Shown: one piece after another, positions 38,877 through 48,332 of the stretch
Layout: the number at the start of each line of letters is the position of its first letter
Position numbering within the stretch: the first letter of the stretch is position 1
NCBI RefSeq assembly: GCF_029626105.1
Contig: NZ_JARUBH010000009.1
Coordinates: 5,890,001-5,954,000, forward strand
DNA: 64,000 bases
Reading direction: 5' to 3'
DNA from: Solwaraspora sp. WMMD792
Lineage (GTDB): Bacteria; Actinomycetota; Actinomycetes; Mycobacteriales; Micromonosporaceae
Notes under the pieces: generated by a model
Databases searched by the model: none
What the model was told of the DNA's origin: nothing
Seen by the model: only the letters and a program-made list of their open reading frames with translations
Position numbers and translations under genes: made by a program

Positions 38877-40727
38877 TCAGGCGATCTGCTTGATCCGGTT
38901 GGTCAGCTCGGCGATCTGGTTGTAGAGGGACCGGCGTTCCGCCATCTGCTGCCGGATCTTGCGGTCGGCGTGCATCACCGTGGTGTGGTCCCGGCCACCG
39001 AACGCCTGTCCGATCCGGGGCAGCGACAGGTCGGTCAGCTCACGACACAGGTACATGGCGACCTGGCGGGCGTTGACCAGCACCCGGGAACGTGAGTGAC
39101 CGCGCAGGTCCTCCAGGCTGACCCCGAAGTAGTCGGCGGTGGCCACCATGATCTGGTCGGCGGTGATCTCCGGGCCGGCGCCGTCCGGGATGAAGTCCCG
39201 CAGGACCTCCTCGGCCAGGCTCAGCTCGACCGGGGACCGGGTGAGACTGGCGAATGCGGTGACCCGGATCAACGCGCCCTCCAGCTCCCGGATCGAGTTG
39301 GCGATCCGGGACGCGATGAACTCCAGCACGTCCGGGGGCGCGTACAGCCGCTCCTGGGCCGCCTTCTTCTGCAGGATGGCGATCCGGGTCTCCAGGTCGG
39401 GCGGCTGGATGTCGGCGAGCAGCCCCCACTCGAAGCGGGTCCGCAGCCGATCCTCCAGGGTGGCGAGCTGCTTCGGTGACCGGTCCGAGGTGATCACGAT
39501 CTGCTTGTTGGCGTTGTGCAGCGTGTTGAAGGTGTGGAAGAACTCCTCCTGGGTCCGCTCCCGGTTCTCCAGGAACTGGATGTCGTCGATCAGGAGGATG
39601 TCCACGTCACGGTAGCGGCGCTGGAAGGCGCTGGTCTTGTCATCACGCAGCGAGTTGATGAAGTCGTTGGTGAACTCTTCGGTCGACACGTACCGCACCG
39701 ACCGGGCGTGCCCGAGGGTGGTGGCGTAGTGACCGATGGCATGCAGCAGGTGGGTCTTGCCCAACCCCGAGCTGCCGTAGATGAACAGCGGGTTGTACGC
39801 CTTCGCCGGTGACTCGGCCACCGCGACCGACGCGGCGTGCGCGAACCGGTTCGAGGAGCCGATGACGAACGTCTCGAACATGTACTTCGGGTTGAGCCGG
39901 TTTCCGCCGGTGTCCACCCCCGGTCCGGTCAGCCGGCGGTCGTCCCGGCCGGTGCCGCGATGGTCCAGCCCACCCCGCCCCGGGCCGCTGTCGGGCGGGC
40001 TGGTCGGCAGGCTGTCGCCGACGCCGCCGTACCGTTGGTCCGGTGGGCGGTAGTCGGTCGGCGGCCGGGCCGAGCGTTGCTGCGCCGGCGGTTCGAGGTC
40101 GTGGTCGAGCCGTTGCGGACCTGGCGGTCCGGCGGCGTAGTCGTCACCGAAGAGCGCGCCCTGGTCGCCGGTCCGGGCCGCCGGCACCACCGGCAGCCGG
40201 CCGGTGGCGCCGTCCAATGCCTCGGGTACGCCGACGCGGTGCTCCGGCGCACGGGGTCCGTCGGGCGTGTCCGGCACGCCGCTGATCGGCTCCGGCGCCT
40301 CGGGTCCGGCAATGCCCTCGCGGTCCCAGCGGTGGTTGTCGGTGTCGCGGTGGTCCGGTCCGGGCGGGGGCGGGCCCAGCCGTGGGTCGGGTTCGTCCGG
40401 GTGGTGCAGCCGGGTCTCGACGGTGGCGGTGCCGTACACCGTGCCGACCGGTCGACCCTGACCGTCCTCCGGCGGACGGACGGTGACCGCCACCTGGATC
40501 GGTCGGCCGAGCCGCCGCGACAGCGCCTCGGTGATCGCCGGGCGCAGTCGCGATTCGATGACGTCGCGGGTGAACGCGTCGGGTACGGACAACAGCGCGG
40601 TGTCCTCGACGATGGCGCGCAGCCGGGTGAGCCGCAGATAGGCCCGCTGCTGGGCGGAGACGATCTCGTCCGCCAGCTCGTCCGTGGTCGCCAACCAGAC
40701 CGCGCCGAGGTCTATCGTCTCGGCCAC
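38877..40727 (-). CDS. dnaA: Chromosomal replication initiator DnaA
   Basis: A 616-aa protein from GTG 40727. Domain I is at about residues 1-95 ([18 protein letters not shown]...). Domain II is long, Pro/Gly/Asp-rich and poorly conserved (about 100-270), typical of actinobacteria. The AAA+ domain begins near [13 protein letters not shown], with Walker [16 protein letters not shown] near residue 318 and Walker [12 protein letters not shown]. Domain IV carries the DnaA signature [15 protein letters not shown]. Binds the boxes on both sides of its gene. Confidence 0.97.
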   Translation of the reverse strand: MAETIDLGAVWLATTDELADEIVSAQQRAYLRLTRLRAIVEDTALLSVPDAFTRDVIESRLRPAITEALSRRLGRPIQVAVTVRPPEDGQGRPVGTVYGTATVETRLHHPDEPDPRLGPPPPGPDHRDTDNHRWDREGIAGPEAPEPISGVPDTPDGPRAPEHRVGVPEALDGATGRLPVVPAARTGDQGALFGDDYAAGPPGPQRLDHDLEPPAQQRSARPPTDYRPPDQRYGGVGDSLPTSPPDSGPGRGGLDHRGTGRDDRRLTGPGVDTGGNRLNPKYMFETFVIGSSNRFAHAASVAVAESPAKAYNPLFIYGSSGLGKTHLLHAIGHYATTLGHARSVRYVSTEEFTNDFINSLRDDKTSAFQRRYRDVDILLIDDIQFLENRERTQEEFFHTFNTLHNANKQIVITSDRSPKQLATLEDRLRTRFEWGLLADIQPPDLETRIAILQKKAAQERLYAPPDVLEFIASRIANSIRELEGALIRVTAFASLTRSPVELSLAEEVLRDFIPDGAGPEITADQIMVATADYFGVSLEDLRGHSRSRVLVNARQVAMYLCRELTDLSLPRIGQAFGGRDHTTVMHADRKIRQQMAERRSLYNQIAELTNRIKQIA

Positions 40728-41414
40728 CGTAGCGCCACCCCCATCGCATCCGAGTACCCGGCCGCCGGCACTGTCTCTGTGTCGGCCGCCGGTCGGGATC
40801 GGTCCCGCTCTCGAACAGGTACGACGAGCCATGCTGCGGGCCGCTGAACTGACCGTCATCCACAAGTTATCCACAACCTGTGTGTACTGCTGACCGCGGC
40901 TCCCCGTCGTCCGCCGAACCTGCCCCCTGCCGGCTCGGCGCCCGGTGTCGATCACCGTCGCGGGCGACCGGCCCGGCTGCCTGGTTCGTACCGATGAAGC
41001 GGTGCCAGGTGCTGCCTGATGCTTGACCGGCAATCGGGCACGCTAACAGCGTTGTCCACAACCGTTCAACCGGCGGTCGCCGGTCCCCGTTGTCGGTTCC
41101 GGTGAAAACCGTGTAGCGGCACTGGCCGCGTCGCTCCACGGCCGGATCACCGGCGGTGGCCGGCGGCGGGCCAGCCGTCGGCGCTGGTCCCCTCTGATAA
41201 GCTAGTCGGGTGTGTTGTGCCCTCACGACGCACTGGCGCAGACCTGCACCGTCGGCCTGACCAACGGGCCGGATCAGATCTGCACCGCCGGTTCTGACCA
41301 ACCGCCGGCCCGACCAACGGCCGGATCTGACCAACCGCCGGCCTGACCGACAGCCGGTCTGATCATCTGACTCCGGGCCGCCGGCCGGGAGCCACACCTG
41401 ACGGAGAGTCTGAC
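40728..41414. promoter_or_regulatory. dnaA-rpmH divergent region with DnaA boxes
   Basis: 687 bp without a gene. Perfect DnaA boxes are TTATCCACA at 40867-40875(+) and TTGTCCACA at 41052-41060(+), plus TCATCCACA at 40856. They flank the expected dnaA promoter, so DnaA probably autoregulates. On the rpmH side TGATAAGCTAGT (about 41195) could be a -10, but the -35 is unclear. Degenerate repeats occupy 41241-41375. Confidence 0.7.
41241..41375. repeat. Degenerate direct repeats in the rpmH leader
   Basis: The strings CTGACCAAC, CCGACCAAC and CTGACCGAC followed by GCCGG(C) recur five times, and CTGCACCG twice, within 135 bp just before rpmH. The repeats are imperfect and could form alternative hairpins (GCCGGC cores) in the leader RNA of the ribosomal protein gene. 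No coding sense. Confidence 0.5.
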
Positions 41415-41552
41415 GTGAGCAAGCGCACCTTCCAGCCGAACAACCGCCGGCGTGCCAAGACCCACGGCTTCCGGCTGCGGATGCGTACGCGTGCCGGCCG
41501 TGCCATCCTCTCCACCCGCCGCGCCAAGGGCCGCGCCCGCCTGTCCGCCTGA
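41415..41552 (+). CDS. rpmH: 50S ribosomal protein L34
   Basis: A 45-aa protein from GTG 41415 with GGAGAG upstream. It is the full L34 sequence type: [23 protein letters not shown], then [17 protein letters not shown]. First gene of the conserved rpmH-rnpA-yidD-yidC-jag-rsmG row, divergent from dnaA. Confidence 0.97.
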   Translation: MSKRTFQPNNRRRAKTHGFRLRMRTRAGRAILSTRRAKGRARLSA

Positions 41553-41586
41553 TGGTCTTCGCGGGCGTCGTGGAGATCTAACCGCC

Positions 41587-42048
41587 ATGCTGGCCGCCGC
41601 TGAGCGCGTACGGAATCGTGCCGACTTCACCGAGGTCGTACGCATGGGTCGGCGGGCCGGCCGTGGCTCGCTCGTCGTACACCTGTTGCTGCCGTCTGCG
41701 GTGCCGGGCGACCAACCGGGGCCGACCGGTGGCTCCGGTGCCCGGGCCGGTTTCATCGTCTCCAAGGCGGTCGGCAACGCGGTGACCCGCAACCGGGTGC
41801 GTCGTCGGCTCCGACACCTTGTCCGGTCCCGGCTGGCAGCGTTACCGGGCGGTGCCCTGCTGGTCGTCCGGGCCCTCCCGCCGGCCGCCGGAGCCTCCTC
41901 GGCAGGGCTGGCCGTCGACCTTGACGCCGCGCTGTCCGCCGCGGTCCGCGCCGCCGACCGCCGTTCCCGCGGCACCTCCGGTGATCGCCCGTCCGGCGTG
42001 CCGCGCACCGGACCCCGGACCCGGGCCAGAGCGGGGGACGCCCGATGA
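41587..42048 (+). CDS. rnpA: Ribonuclease P protein component
   Basis: A 153-aa protein from ATG 41587 ([21 protein letters not shown]). The RnpA signature is [21 protein letters not shown], preceded by [10 protein letters not shown] Pro/Arg-rich tail of about 40 residues follows. It partners the RNA subunit in 5' tRNA maturation. It overlaps yidD by 4 nt. Confidence 0.95.
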   Translation: MLAAAERVRNRADFTEVVRMGRRAGRGSLVVHLLLPSAVPGDQPGPTGGSGARAGFIVSKAVGNAVTRNRVRRRLRHLVRSRLAALPGGALLVVRALPPAAGASSAGLAVDLDAALSAAVRAADRRSRGTSGDRPSGVPRTGPRTRARAGDAR

Positions 42049-42335
42049 CCGCCTCCGACGATCTACCTCGCCCCGCGACACCGGGTGGCCGCCTGCTGAC
42101 AGGTGCGATCGTCGCGTACCGTCGTTGGATAAGCCCGGCTCTGCCGGCCCGCTGTCGGTTCTACCCGTCGTGCAGTGCGTACGCCCAGGAGGCGATCGCC
42201 CGGCGCGGAGCACTTCGGGGGGTGCTGTTGGCGGGTTGGCGCCTGCTGCGCTGTCATCCCTTCCACCCCGGTGGATATGACCCGGTACCGATGCCGGGCG
42301 GCCGCCGTGCCGATGCGACTGGAGCCCCGAATTGA
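42045..42335 (+). CDS. yidD: Membrane protein insertion efficiency factor YidD
   Basis: A 96-aa protein. The conserved core is [30 protein letters not shown]...[25 protein letters not shown], with CxFxPxCSxY and the RCxPFxxGGxDPVP end both intact. The ATG overlaps the rnpA stop, and its stop lies in the TTG start of yidC. Confidence 0.96.
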   Translation: MTASDDLPRPATPGGRLLTGAIVAYRRWISPALPARCRFYPSCSAYAQEAIARRGALRGVLLAGWRLLRCHPFHPGGYDPVPMPGGRRADATGAPN

Positions 42336-43396
42336 GTCTCGACTGGATCTACTGGGCCATCTCGTGGATCCTCCTGTTCTGGCACTCGGCCTGGGACCGG
42401 ATCGGTGTGCCGTCGACCGAGGTGCTCGGCACCAACTGGTCGTGGATCCTGGCCATCATCTTCCTGGTGGTCACGGTCCGGGTGATCCTGTTCCCGGTCT
42501 TCGTCAAGCAGATCAAGTCACAGCGGGCCATGCAGGCGCTGCAGCCGAAGGTCAAGGAGCTGCAGGAGAAGCACAAGGGTGACCGGGAGACGCTCCAGAA
42601 GGAAATGATGGAGCTGTACCGGAAGGAGAAGGCCAACCCGCTGATGGGTTGCCTTCCGATGTTCCTGCAGATCCCGGTCTTCCTCGGCCTGTTCCACATC
42701 CTGCGCCGGCTGAACCCGGAGCAGACCCGCAACGTCGACCTGTACGGCTGGACCGCGGACCAGTTCTACGAGGCCTCCCGGGCCAGCCTGTTCACCGCGC
42801 CGATCGCCGGGCGGTTCGGCTCGACGGCCGACGAGCTGGCGGCGATGGGTGCCAGCGGCACCACGGTCAAGGTGATCGCCGGGATCCTGGTGGTCGTCAT
42901 GATCGTGACCACCTACCTGACCAGCCGACAGATGATCCTCAAGACCGGCTGGGCGGAGGACCCGCAGCAGAAGATGATCCAGCGGCTGATGCTCTACGGC
43001 ATCCCGGCCTCGCTGCTCATCTCCGGCGCGATCTTCCCGATCGGCGTCATCATCTACTGGGTGGTGAACAACATGGTCACGCTTGGCCAGCAGCAGTGGG
43101 TACTGCGCAAGTTCCCGCCCCCGCCGATGCCGGCCGGCAAGGGGAAGCCGGCTGCGAAATCGACCTCGACCTCGAAACCGGCCGGTCGGCCGGCGGCGAA
43201 GTCCGGTGCCGGCCAGTCACGCAAGCCCGGCACGACCGACGCCAAGCCCAAGTCGGCCGGTGTCTTCGCCCGACGCGGCAACGGTGCCGAGGCCGCCGCC
43301 CCGGAGCCGGCCCCGGTCCGCGAGGGTCTCAAGCCCAAGCCTGGTGCCAAGCCGGTCAACCCGAAGAAGCGGCGGCCGGCGAAGCGTCCGGGTTGA
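42332..43396 (+). CDS. yidC: Membrane protein insertase YidC
   Basis: A 354-aa protein from TTG 42332 (GGAG 8 nt upstream, overlapping the yidD stop). The five YidC membrane segments begin with [17 protein letters not shown] and [32 protein letters not shown] (the hydrophilic-groove Arg is the R of VRVILFP). [23 protein letters not shown] follows, then the C-terminal helices. A long Lys/Pro/Ala tail from about 265 binds ribosomes. It inserts membrane proteins with or without SecYEG. Confidence 0.96.
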   Translation: MSLDWIYWAISWILLFWHSAWDRIGVPSTEVLGTNWSWILAIIFLVVTVRVILFPVFVKQIKSQRAMQALQPKVKELQEKHKGDRETLQKEMMELYRKEKANPLMGCLPMFLQIPVFLGLFHILRRLNPEQTRNVDLYGWTADQFYEASRASLFTAPIAGRFGSTADELAAMGASGTTVKVIAGILVVVMIVTTYLTSRQMILKTGWAEDPQQKMIQRLMLYGIPASLLISGAIFPIGVIIYWVVNNMVTLGQQQWVLRKFPPPPMPAGKGKPAAKSTSTSKPAGRPAAKSGAGQSRKPGTTDAKPKSAGVFARRGNGAEAAAPEPAPVREGLKPKPGAKPVNPKKRRPAKRPG

Positions 43397-43573
43397 CCGG
43401 GCAGGCGTCCCGGCGGCCGGCTACTGCTGGCGGGCGTTTCCGGTGGCCGGCGGGGCGTCCCGCACAGCCGCAACGGCGGCAACGTAGACCTCCCGAGGGC
43501 ACGGCGCCCGTCCGCCGGTCCTCGGTAACCAGCGGACCGACCGGTTCCGCCGAGCGAGTACGGAGATGACACC

Positions 43574-44209
43574 GTGACCGATACCAGCCTGCCCAGTGCC
43601 GACCCGTCTGTCGACGAGGAGGTTGTCCCGGCCCGGGCCGCCGACAGCGCCGACGACCGCCCTGGCGACGCCGACGACGCGGGCACCGACGAGGCTGACG
43701 AGGACGCGGCCGGCAAGGGCGCGTCAGCGCCCGCTTCCGCCGCCACCGACAACGACCTGTTCCAGCAGAGCGAAATCGCCGCCGACTACGTCGAGGGACT
43801 GCTGGACATCCTCGACTACGACGGCGACATCGACGAGCTGGTCTCCGGCGGCCGTCCCGTGGTGGAGGTGGTCGGCGGGCAGCTCAGTGCCCTGGTCGGG
43901 CAGCGGGGTGCGACCCTGGAGGCGCTCCAGGAGCTGACCAGGCTCGCGGTCTTCCGGCAGACCGGATCGCCCAGCCGGCTACTGCTGGATGTCGGCGGTT
44001 ACCGGAACAACCGGCGCAAGGAGTTGGCCGCGGTGGCGAAGAACGCGGTGGAGAAGGTCAAGGAGTACGGCGAGCCGGTGCGGCTGGAGCCGATGTCCGC
44101 CTTCGAGCGCAAGTGCGTACACGACGTGGTGAATGCGCTCGACGGCGTGCTGAGCGAGTCCGAGGGTGTCGAACCGACCCGGCGCATCGTCGTCCGTCCG
44201 GCCGACTGA
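43574..44209 (+). CDS. jag: Jag/KhpB-like RNA-binding protein (KH-R3H)
   Basis: A 211-aa protein from GTG 43574. An acidic, Asp/Ala-rich N-terminal 65 residues come first. A KH domain follows (ISADYVEGLLDILDYDG type; LSALVGQRGATLEALQELTRLAV). An R3H domain ends it (YRNNRRKELAAVAKNAVEKVKEYGEPVRLEPMSAFERKCVHDVV). Such proteins bind RNA and are linked to envelope growth. It lies between yidC and rsmG as usual. Confidence 0.93.
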   Translation: MTDTSLPSADPSVDEEVVPARAADSADDRPGDADDAGTDEADEDAAGKGASAPASAATDNDLFQQSEIAADYVEGLLDILDYDGDIDELVSGGRPVVEVVGGQLSALVGQRGATLEALQELTRLAVFRQTGSPSRLLLDVGGYRNNRRKELAAVAKNAVEKVKEYGEPVRLEPMSAFERKCVHDVVNALDGVLSESEGVEPTRRIVVRPAD

Positions 44210-44214
44210 GCACC

Positions 44215-45039
44215 ATGACCGATCTGCCCGAGCAGACTGATCGGGTGGCTACCGGCCCGGACGGGTTCCCGTCCGGGCCGGTTCCGTCGGGAGCGCCCGT
44301 TCCGTCAGGACCGGCCACGCTGGCGTCGCCCCCCGATTCCGCCCGCGAGATTTTCGGTGCCGAGCAGCTGCGGCTAGCGGTCCGGTACGCCGGCCTGCTG
44401 GCCTCGGAAGGACTGCTCCGTGGACTCATCGGGCCGCGCGAGGTGCCCCGGCTCTGGGAGCGGCATCTGCTGAACTGCGCGGTCGTCGGTGAACTCGTCC
44501 CCGACGGAGCGACGGTGCTGGACGTCGGATCCGGGGCCGGCCTACCCGGGCTGGTCCTGGCCGTGGCGCGGCCGGACCTCAGCGTCATCCTGGTTGAGCC
44601 GTTGGCCCGGCGAACCGCCTTTCTCGTCGAGGCGGTGTCGGTCCTTGGCCTCACCGACCGGGTCGACGTGCTGCGTGGCCGGGCCGAGGAACTGCGCCGG
44701 GATTTCCCCGACGGTGCGGCGCCGGTGGTCACCGCGCGGGCGGTGGCCCCAATCGACCGGCTGGCCGGCTGGTGTCTACCGCTGGTCGAGCCCGGTGGGC
44801 GGCTACTCGCCATGAAGGGCGATTCGGCCGGGGCGGAGATCACCGAGCACCGATCGGCGGTGGTTCGGTCGGGTGGCGGTGATCCGGTGCTGCGTCGCTG
44901 CGGCGAACGATGGCTCGACCCGCCGACCACCGTGGTGGAGATCGAGCGGTCCGCTCCGGTGCCCGGGGCGGGTGGTCGACGCCGCTCGGAACGCGGCGAC
45001 CGAGTACGGCCGCGTTCGTCGCGGCGGACCCGGGGGTGA
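44215..45039 (+). CDS. rsmG: 16S rRNA (guanine527-N7)-methyltransferase RsmG
   Basis: A 274-aa protein from ATG 44215, 5 bp after jag. A disordered Pro-rich N-terminus (about 40 residues) is followed by the RsmG fold: LIGPREVPRLWERHLLNCAVV, SAM motif I VLDVGSGAGLPGLVLAV, VEPLARRTAFL, VTARAVAPIDRL and GGRLLAMKG. The tail is Arg-rich. It methylates G527 of 16S rRNA; loss gives low-level streptomycin resistance in other bacteria. Confidence 0.94.
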   Translation: MTDLPEQTDRVATGPDGFPSGPVPSGAPVPSGPATLASPPDSAREIFGAEQLRLAVRYAGLLASEGLLRGLIGPREVPRLWERHLLNCAVVGELVPDGATVLDVGSGAGLPGLVLAVARPDLSVILVEPLARRTAFLVEAVSVLGLTDRVDVLRGRAEELRRDFPDGAAPVVTARAVAPIDRLAGWCLPLVEPGGRLLAMKGDSAGAEITEHRSAVVRSGGGDPVLRRCGERWLDPPTTVVEIERSAPVPGAGGRRRSERGDRVRPRSSRRTRG

Positions 45040-45279
45040 CCGCCGAACCCGCCCTGATGGCGGGGCGGAACGACGTGAAGGCTGCGACACGTCGGACAGT
45101 CGGCCGTGGCCACACCGGCCCTGATCCCCGTAGGCTGACCGCGCGTCGATAGTCTGGACCGGGCGGCAACGCGAAGTTGCACGACTCCTGCCGCCCCGTG
45201 CCGGTCCGCACGCCACGCCCGAAGCGCGGTCGTGAGCGCTGGCGGTGCCGATCCATCCAACGCGGGCAGGGATGACACG

Positions 45280-46476
45280 GTGCATGACAACGGTAGTTAC
45301 GAGGATCCGCGGTTGACCGGCGAGCGCCACGGTGTCGGCGACCCCACGTTGGTTTCACGTGAAACGGCGTACCACCCGGGTTGGCCGGAGGGCGGGGCGG
45401 CGCCGGTCAGTGGGGCACCTCAACCGCCCACGACGGCGCCGGTGCCCACAGCGCCGGGCGTCCCGACCCGGGCCGGTGTGCCGCTCGTAGCGGACACGTC
45501 GGTCGGCGCCGCACCCCCGACGCCGGAGCAACCGGCGCCCAACCCGACCTCCCCGGCCGCCGACGAGCCGTACGTTTCACGTGAAACACCGAATCGGGAA
45601 GAGGATGATCCCCCCTTGGCAATGGAGGCTTTGCGCGCCGTGCAGATTCTGAACCCCAGCGGCGAGGTGACCATGCCCCGGCCGGACCGGACCCGGGTGA
45701 TGTGCGTGGCCAACCAGAAGGGGGGCGTCGGTAAGACGACCACTACGGTGAATCTCGCGGTGGCCCTGGCGCTGCACGGGAACCGGGTGATGGTTGTCGA
45801 CCTCGACCCACAGGGCAACGCCTCGACCGGACTCAACGTCCCGCACCACGCAGGCGTACCGGACGTCTACGACTGCCTGATCGACAACGTACCGCTGACC
45901 GAGGTGGCGCAGCCGGTCGAGGGGATACCCGACCTCTGGTGCGTTCCCGCGACGATCGATCTGGCCGGGGCCGAGATCGAGCTGGTCTCCGTGGTGGCCC
46001 GGGAGTCCCGGCTGTCCCGAGCCATCACGGCGTACCCGGTCGAGCTGGACTACGTGTTCATCGACTGCCCACCGTCGTTGGGTCTGCTGACGGTCAACGC
46101 GCTGGTCGCCGCGCAAGAGGTGCTGATCCCGATCCAGTGCGAGTACTACGCGCTGGAAGGACTCAACCAGTTGATCAACAACATCAACCTGGTCCGGCAG
46201 CATCTCAACCCGACGCTGGACGTCTCCACCATCCTGCTCACGATGTACGACCGCCGGACCCGGCTGGCCGACGCCGTCGAGCAGGACGTGCGCAACCACT
46301 TCGGGGACAAGGTGCTCCAGTCGGTCATCCCCCGCAACGTCCGGGTCTCGGAGGCACCGAGCTACGGCCAGTCGGTGATGACCTACGATCCCGGATCGCG
46401 GGGTGCAACAAGCTACTTCGAGGCGGCCCAGGAAATCGCCGAGCGCGGTGTCGCTCGGGTCGGTCGCAATGTCTGA
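45280..46476 (+). CDS. parA: Chromosome partitioning ATPase ParA
   Basis: A 398-aa protein from GTG 45280 (AGGGA 8 nt upstream); GTG 45232 would add 16 residues and has a weaker ribosome site. A long disordered N-terminal region of about 135 residues precedes the Walker ATPase: deviant Walker A KGGVGKTTT in CVANQKGGVGKTTTTVNLAVAL, VDLDPQGNASTG, and Walker B FIDCPPSLGLL. Two parS palindromes lie in the N-terminal part, each read as VSRET in the protein. ParA and ParB segregate the origins during sporulation and growth. It ends 27 bp before parB. Confidence 0.96.
   Translation: MHDNGSYEDPRLTGERHGVGDPTLVSRETAYHPGWPEGGAAPVSGAPQPPTTAPVPTAPGVPTRAGVPLVADTSVGAAPPTPEQPAPNPTSPAADEPYVSRETPNREEDDPPLAMEALRAVQILNPSGEVTMPRPDRTRVMCVANQKGGVGKTTTTVNLAVALALHGNRVMVVDLDPQGNASTGLNVPHHAGVPDVYDCLIDNVPLTEVAQPVEGIPDLWCVPATIDLAGAEIELVSVVARESRLSRAITAYPVELDYVFIDCPPSLGLLTVNALVAAQEVLIPIQCEYYALEGLNQLINNINLVRQHLNPTLDVSTILLTMYDRRTRLADAVEQDVRNHFGDKVLQSVIPRNVRVSEAPSYGQSVMTYDPGSRGATSYFEAAQEIAERGVARVGRNV
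45352..45365. promoter_or_regulatory. parS: parS site within parA
   Basis: GTTTCACGTGAAAC, a perfect 14-bp palindrome and the core of the bacterial ParB site. In frame it encodes VSRET. Confidence 0.93.
45574..45587. promoter_or_regulatory. parS: parS site within parA
   Basis: A second perfect GTTTCACGTGAAAC in the 5' part of parA, again read as VSRET, 222 bp after the first. Confidence 0.93.
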
Positions 46477-46503
46477 CACGGTGGTTGGAGCGGGAGGCAG
46501 GGC

Positions 46504-47547
46504 ATGAAGAACCGTCCGAAGGGCGGGCTTGGGCGCGGGCTCGGTGCCCTCATCCCCACCACCGCTCCGGTTCAGCCGGGTGTCGCACAGCCGGCCTCGG
46601 CGCCGGTGACCCCGTCACCGGCCACCGCAGCCGTCTCCGGCAGCGTCGGCACCTCTGCTGCCGTCGCGACGGAACCGGCTGCGCCGCTGCCCGCCGATCT
46701 GTCGCCGGTGCCCGGTGCCCGGTTCGCGGAGCTGCCGGTCGCCGCGATCGTGCCGAACCCGAAGCAGCCCCGGCAGGTCTTCGACGACGAGGCGCTCGAG
46801 GAGCTGAAGGTCTCGATCGAGCAGGTCGGGTTCCTGCAGCCGATCGTCGTACGACAGCTGGACGACGGTGAGCAGTACGAGCTGGTGATGGGGGAACGCC
46901 GCTGGCGTGCCGCGCAGGCGATCGGCCGGGAGTCCATCCCCGCGATCGTCCGGGACACCAGGGACGACGCGATGCTCCGGGACGCGCTGCTGGAGAACAT
47001 CCACCGGGCCAACCTCAACCCGCTCGAGGAGGCGGCCGCGTACCAGCAGTTGCTCGACGAGTTCGGGGCGACCCACGAAGAACTCGCCAGGCGGATCGGC
47101 CGGAGCCGGCCGCAGATCTCCAACACGATCCGGCTGTTGAATCTGCCGGCTCAGGTGCAGCGGAGGGTGGCCGCCGGAGTGCTGTCGGCCGGTCACGCCC
47201 GGGCGCTGCTCAGCCTCGACGATTCCGACGCCCAGGACGCCCTGGCGCTACGCATCGTCGCCGAAGGGCTCTCGGTCCGGGCCACCGAGGAACTGGTGGC
47301 ACTCGCCGGAACCGATGACTCGGCGAAGCGTACGGCCAGTCCGCAGCGACGCCCGAAGGCCCACGCCCCGGCCCTCACCGATCTCGCCGATCGCTTGTCC
47401 GACCGATTCGACACCCGGGTCAAGGTCGACATCGGGCGGAGCAAGGGCAAGATCACTATCGAGTTCGCCACGGTAGACGATCTGGAGCGGATCGTCGGGA
47501 TCATCGGAGTCGGCGACGGGGACGACTCTTCTGGGGCCGTCGACTGA
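46504..47547 (+). CDS. parB: Chromosome partitioning CTPase ParB
   Basis: A 347-aa protein. ATG 46504 follows GGGAGGCAGGG. The N-terminal patch [15 protein letters not shown] is followed by a disordered linker. The CTP-binding ParB domain has [28 protein letters not shown] and [14 protein letters not shown]. The helix-turn-helix that reads parS is [19 protein letters not shown], and the C-terminal dimer domain is at about 290-340. It spreads from the nearby parS sites as a CTP clamp. The strong palindrome at 47592 follows. Confidence 0.96.
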   Translation: MKNRPKGGLGRGLGALIPTTAPVQPGVAQPASAPVTPSPATAAVSGSVGTSAAVATEPAAPLPADLSPVPGARFAELPVAAIVPNPKQPRQVFDDEALEELKVSIEQVGFLQPIVVRQLDDGEQYELVMGERRWRAAQAIGRESIPAIVRDTRDDAMLRDALLENIHRANLNPLEEAAAYQQLLDEFGATHEELARRIGRSRPQISNTIRLLNLPAQVQRRVAAGVLSAGHARALLSLDDSDAQDALALRIVAEGLSVRATEELVALAGTDDSAKRTASPQRRPKAHAPALTDLADRLSDRFDTRVKVDIGRSKGKITIEFATVDDLERIVGIIGVGDGDDSSGAVD

Positions 47548-47591
47548 TCTGCCGGGCCGGTTCGTCGACCCGGCAGAGGGCATGTCCTCAC

Positions 47592-47625
47592 AAGGGCTGG
47601 TGTTTCACGTGAAACACCAGCCCTT
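47592..47625. terminator. parS: 34-bp perfect palindrome containing parS (likely parB terminator)
   Basis: AAGGGCTGG + TGTTTCACGTGAAACA + CCAGCCCTT is a perfect inverted repeat with no loop. The inner 16 bp (47601-47616) is the exact consensus parS. The outer GC arms would make a strong hairpin in RNA 45 bp after the parB stop, although the T-run is weak. Confidence 0.8.
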
Positions 47626-47763
47626 CTCCTGCGGTCCCTGCCCGCGCCGCAGCAACGCCCCCCGGCCCCCGCCATCGTCGACCGGTCCACCCTCGCCGGC
47701 AGTCCACCCGGAGCCGGTACCCGCTTCTCGTCGGTCGGCCGGGCGGAGGCGACCGCGCGGTTC

Positions 47764-47777
47764 GTTTCACGTGAAAC
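47764..47777. promoter_or_regulatory. parS: parS site
   Basis: A perfect GTTTCACGTGAAAC core in the region downstream of parB. Confidence 0.92.
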
Positions 47778-47823
47778 GGAACGGTGGGCCGATGGAGGCC
47801 GCTACCCGGCCCGGTAGCTGCCC

Positions 47824-47895
47824 GGTGGAGGCGGTGGAGGCGGTGGAGGCGGTGGAGGCGGTGGAGGCGGTGGAGGCGGTGGAGGCGGTGGAGGC
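47824..47895. repeat. Tandem 9-bp repeat, 8 copies
   Basis: GGTGGAGGC repeated eight times without change. It is purine/pyrimidine-skewed (G-rich top strand) and lies between two parS sites. It is the only simple repeat of this size in the window. Confidence 0.92.
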
Positions 47896-47908
47896 GCCCG
47901 GTGGCGAT

Positions 47909-47922
47909 GTTCCACGTGGAAC
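47909..47922. promoter_or_regulatory. Degenerate parS-like palindrome
   Basis: GTTCCACGTGGAAC, a perfect palindrome that differs from parS by symmetrical T-to-C and A-to-G changes. It may bind ParB weakly or be a decayed site. Confidence 0.55.
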
Positions 47923-48153
47923 CGGAACGACGGTCTCGCCCGGCCGCTCCGGTGGCCGACCTACGGCTGTTCCGGGCGGCGCCAAACGGCTCGCCGAGCC
48001 CGGTTACCACTCGGCCGATGGATCGTTGAGAAGACCGGGCCACCGGAGGCACCAAGGCGCATCCGCCGCCGACCGGGCGGGTCCCGGGTACCCCCGGGAT
48101 CGATCCGGTACGGGGCCGGGCGTTTTCCACAGGCGTTTTCCACAGGACGCCTC

Positions 48154-48167
48154 GTTTCACGTGAAAC
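48154..48167. promoter_or_regulatory. parS: parS site
   Basis: A perfect GTTTCACGTGAAAC core, the last canonical site of the cluster, flanked by DnaA-box-like motifs. Confidence 0.92.
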
Positions 48168-48332
48168 AGCGGGTAGACCGGGCTGTCGCCCTGTGGATAA
48201 CTCCTGTGGAAAACTGGGACGGCGGGCCGTAGTCGGCTGCTGACCAGAGACCGGTCGTCCCTCCGGATGAGAGTTGCGGGCCGGCCGAAACGGGGAACGA
48301 CAGGCGGCGCAGACTCGGTTAGGGTCAGCGTC

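Larger units (their letters stand above)
47548..48332. promoter_or_regulatory. parB downstream region with parS cluster
   Basis: 785 bp without a supported gene. It holds three perfect parS cores, one degenerate one, an 8-copy 9-bp repeat and DnaA-box-like motifs: TTTTCCACA at 48123 and 48136, TGTGGATAA at 48192-48200 and TGTGGAAAA at 48205. This is a ParB loading zone about 6.9-9.4 kb from oriC. Confidence 0.85.

Noticed and set aside
47824-47895. Coding repeat (Val-Glu-Ala) of a small gene at 47582-48232
   Set aside because: That frame has no ribosome site, covers parS sites and intergenic hairpins, and its composition is not protein-like outside the repeat.
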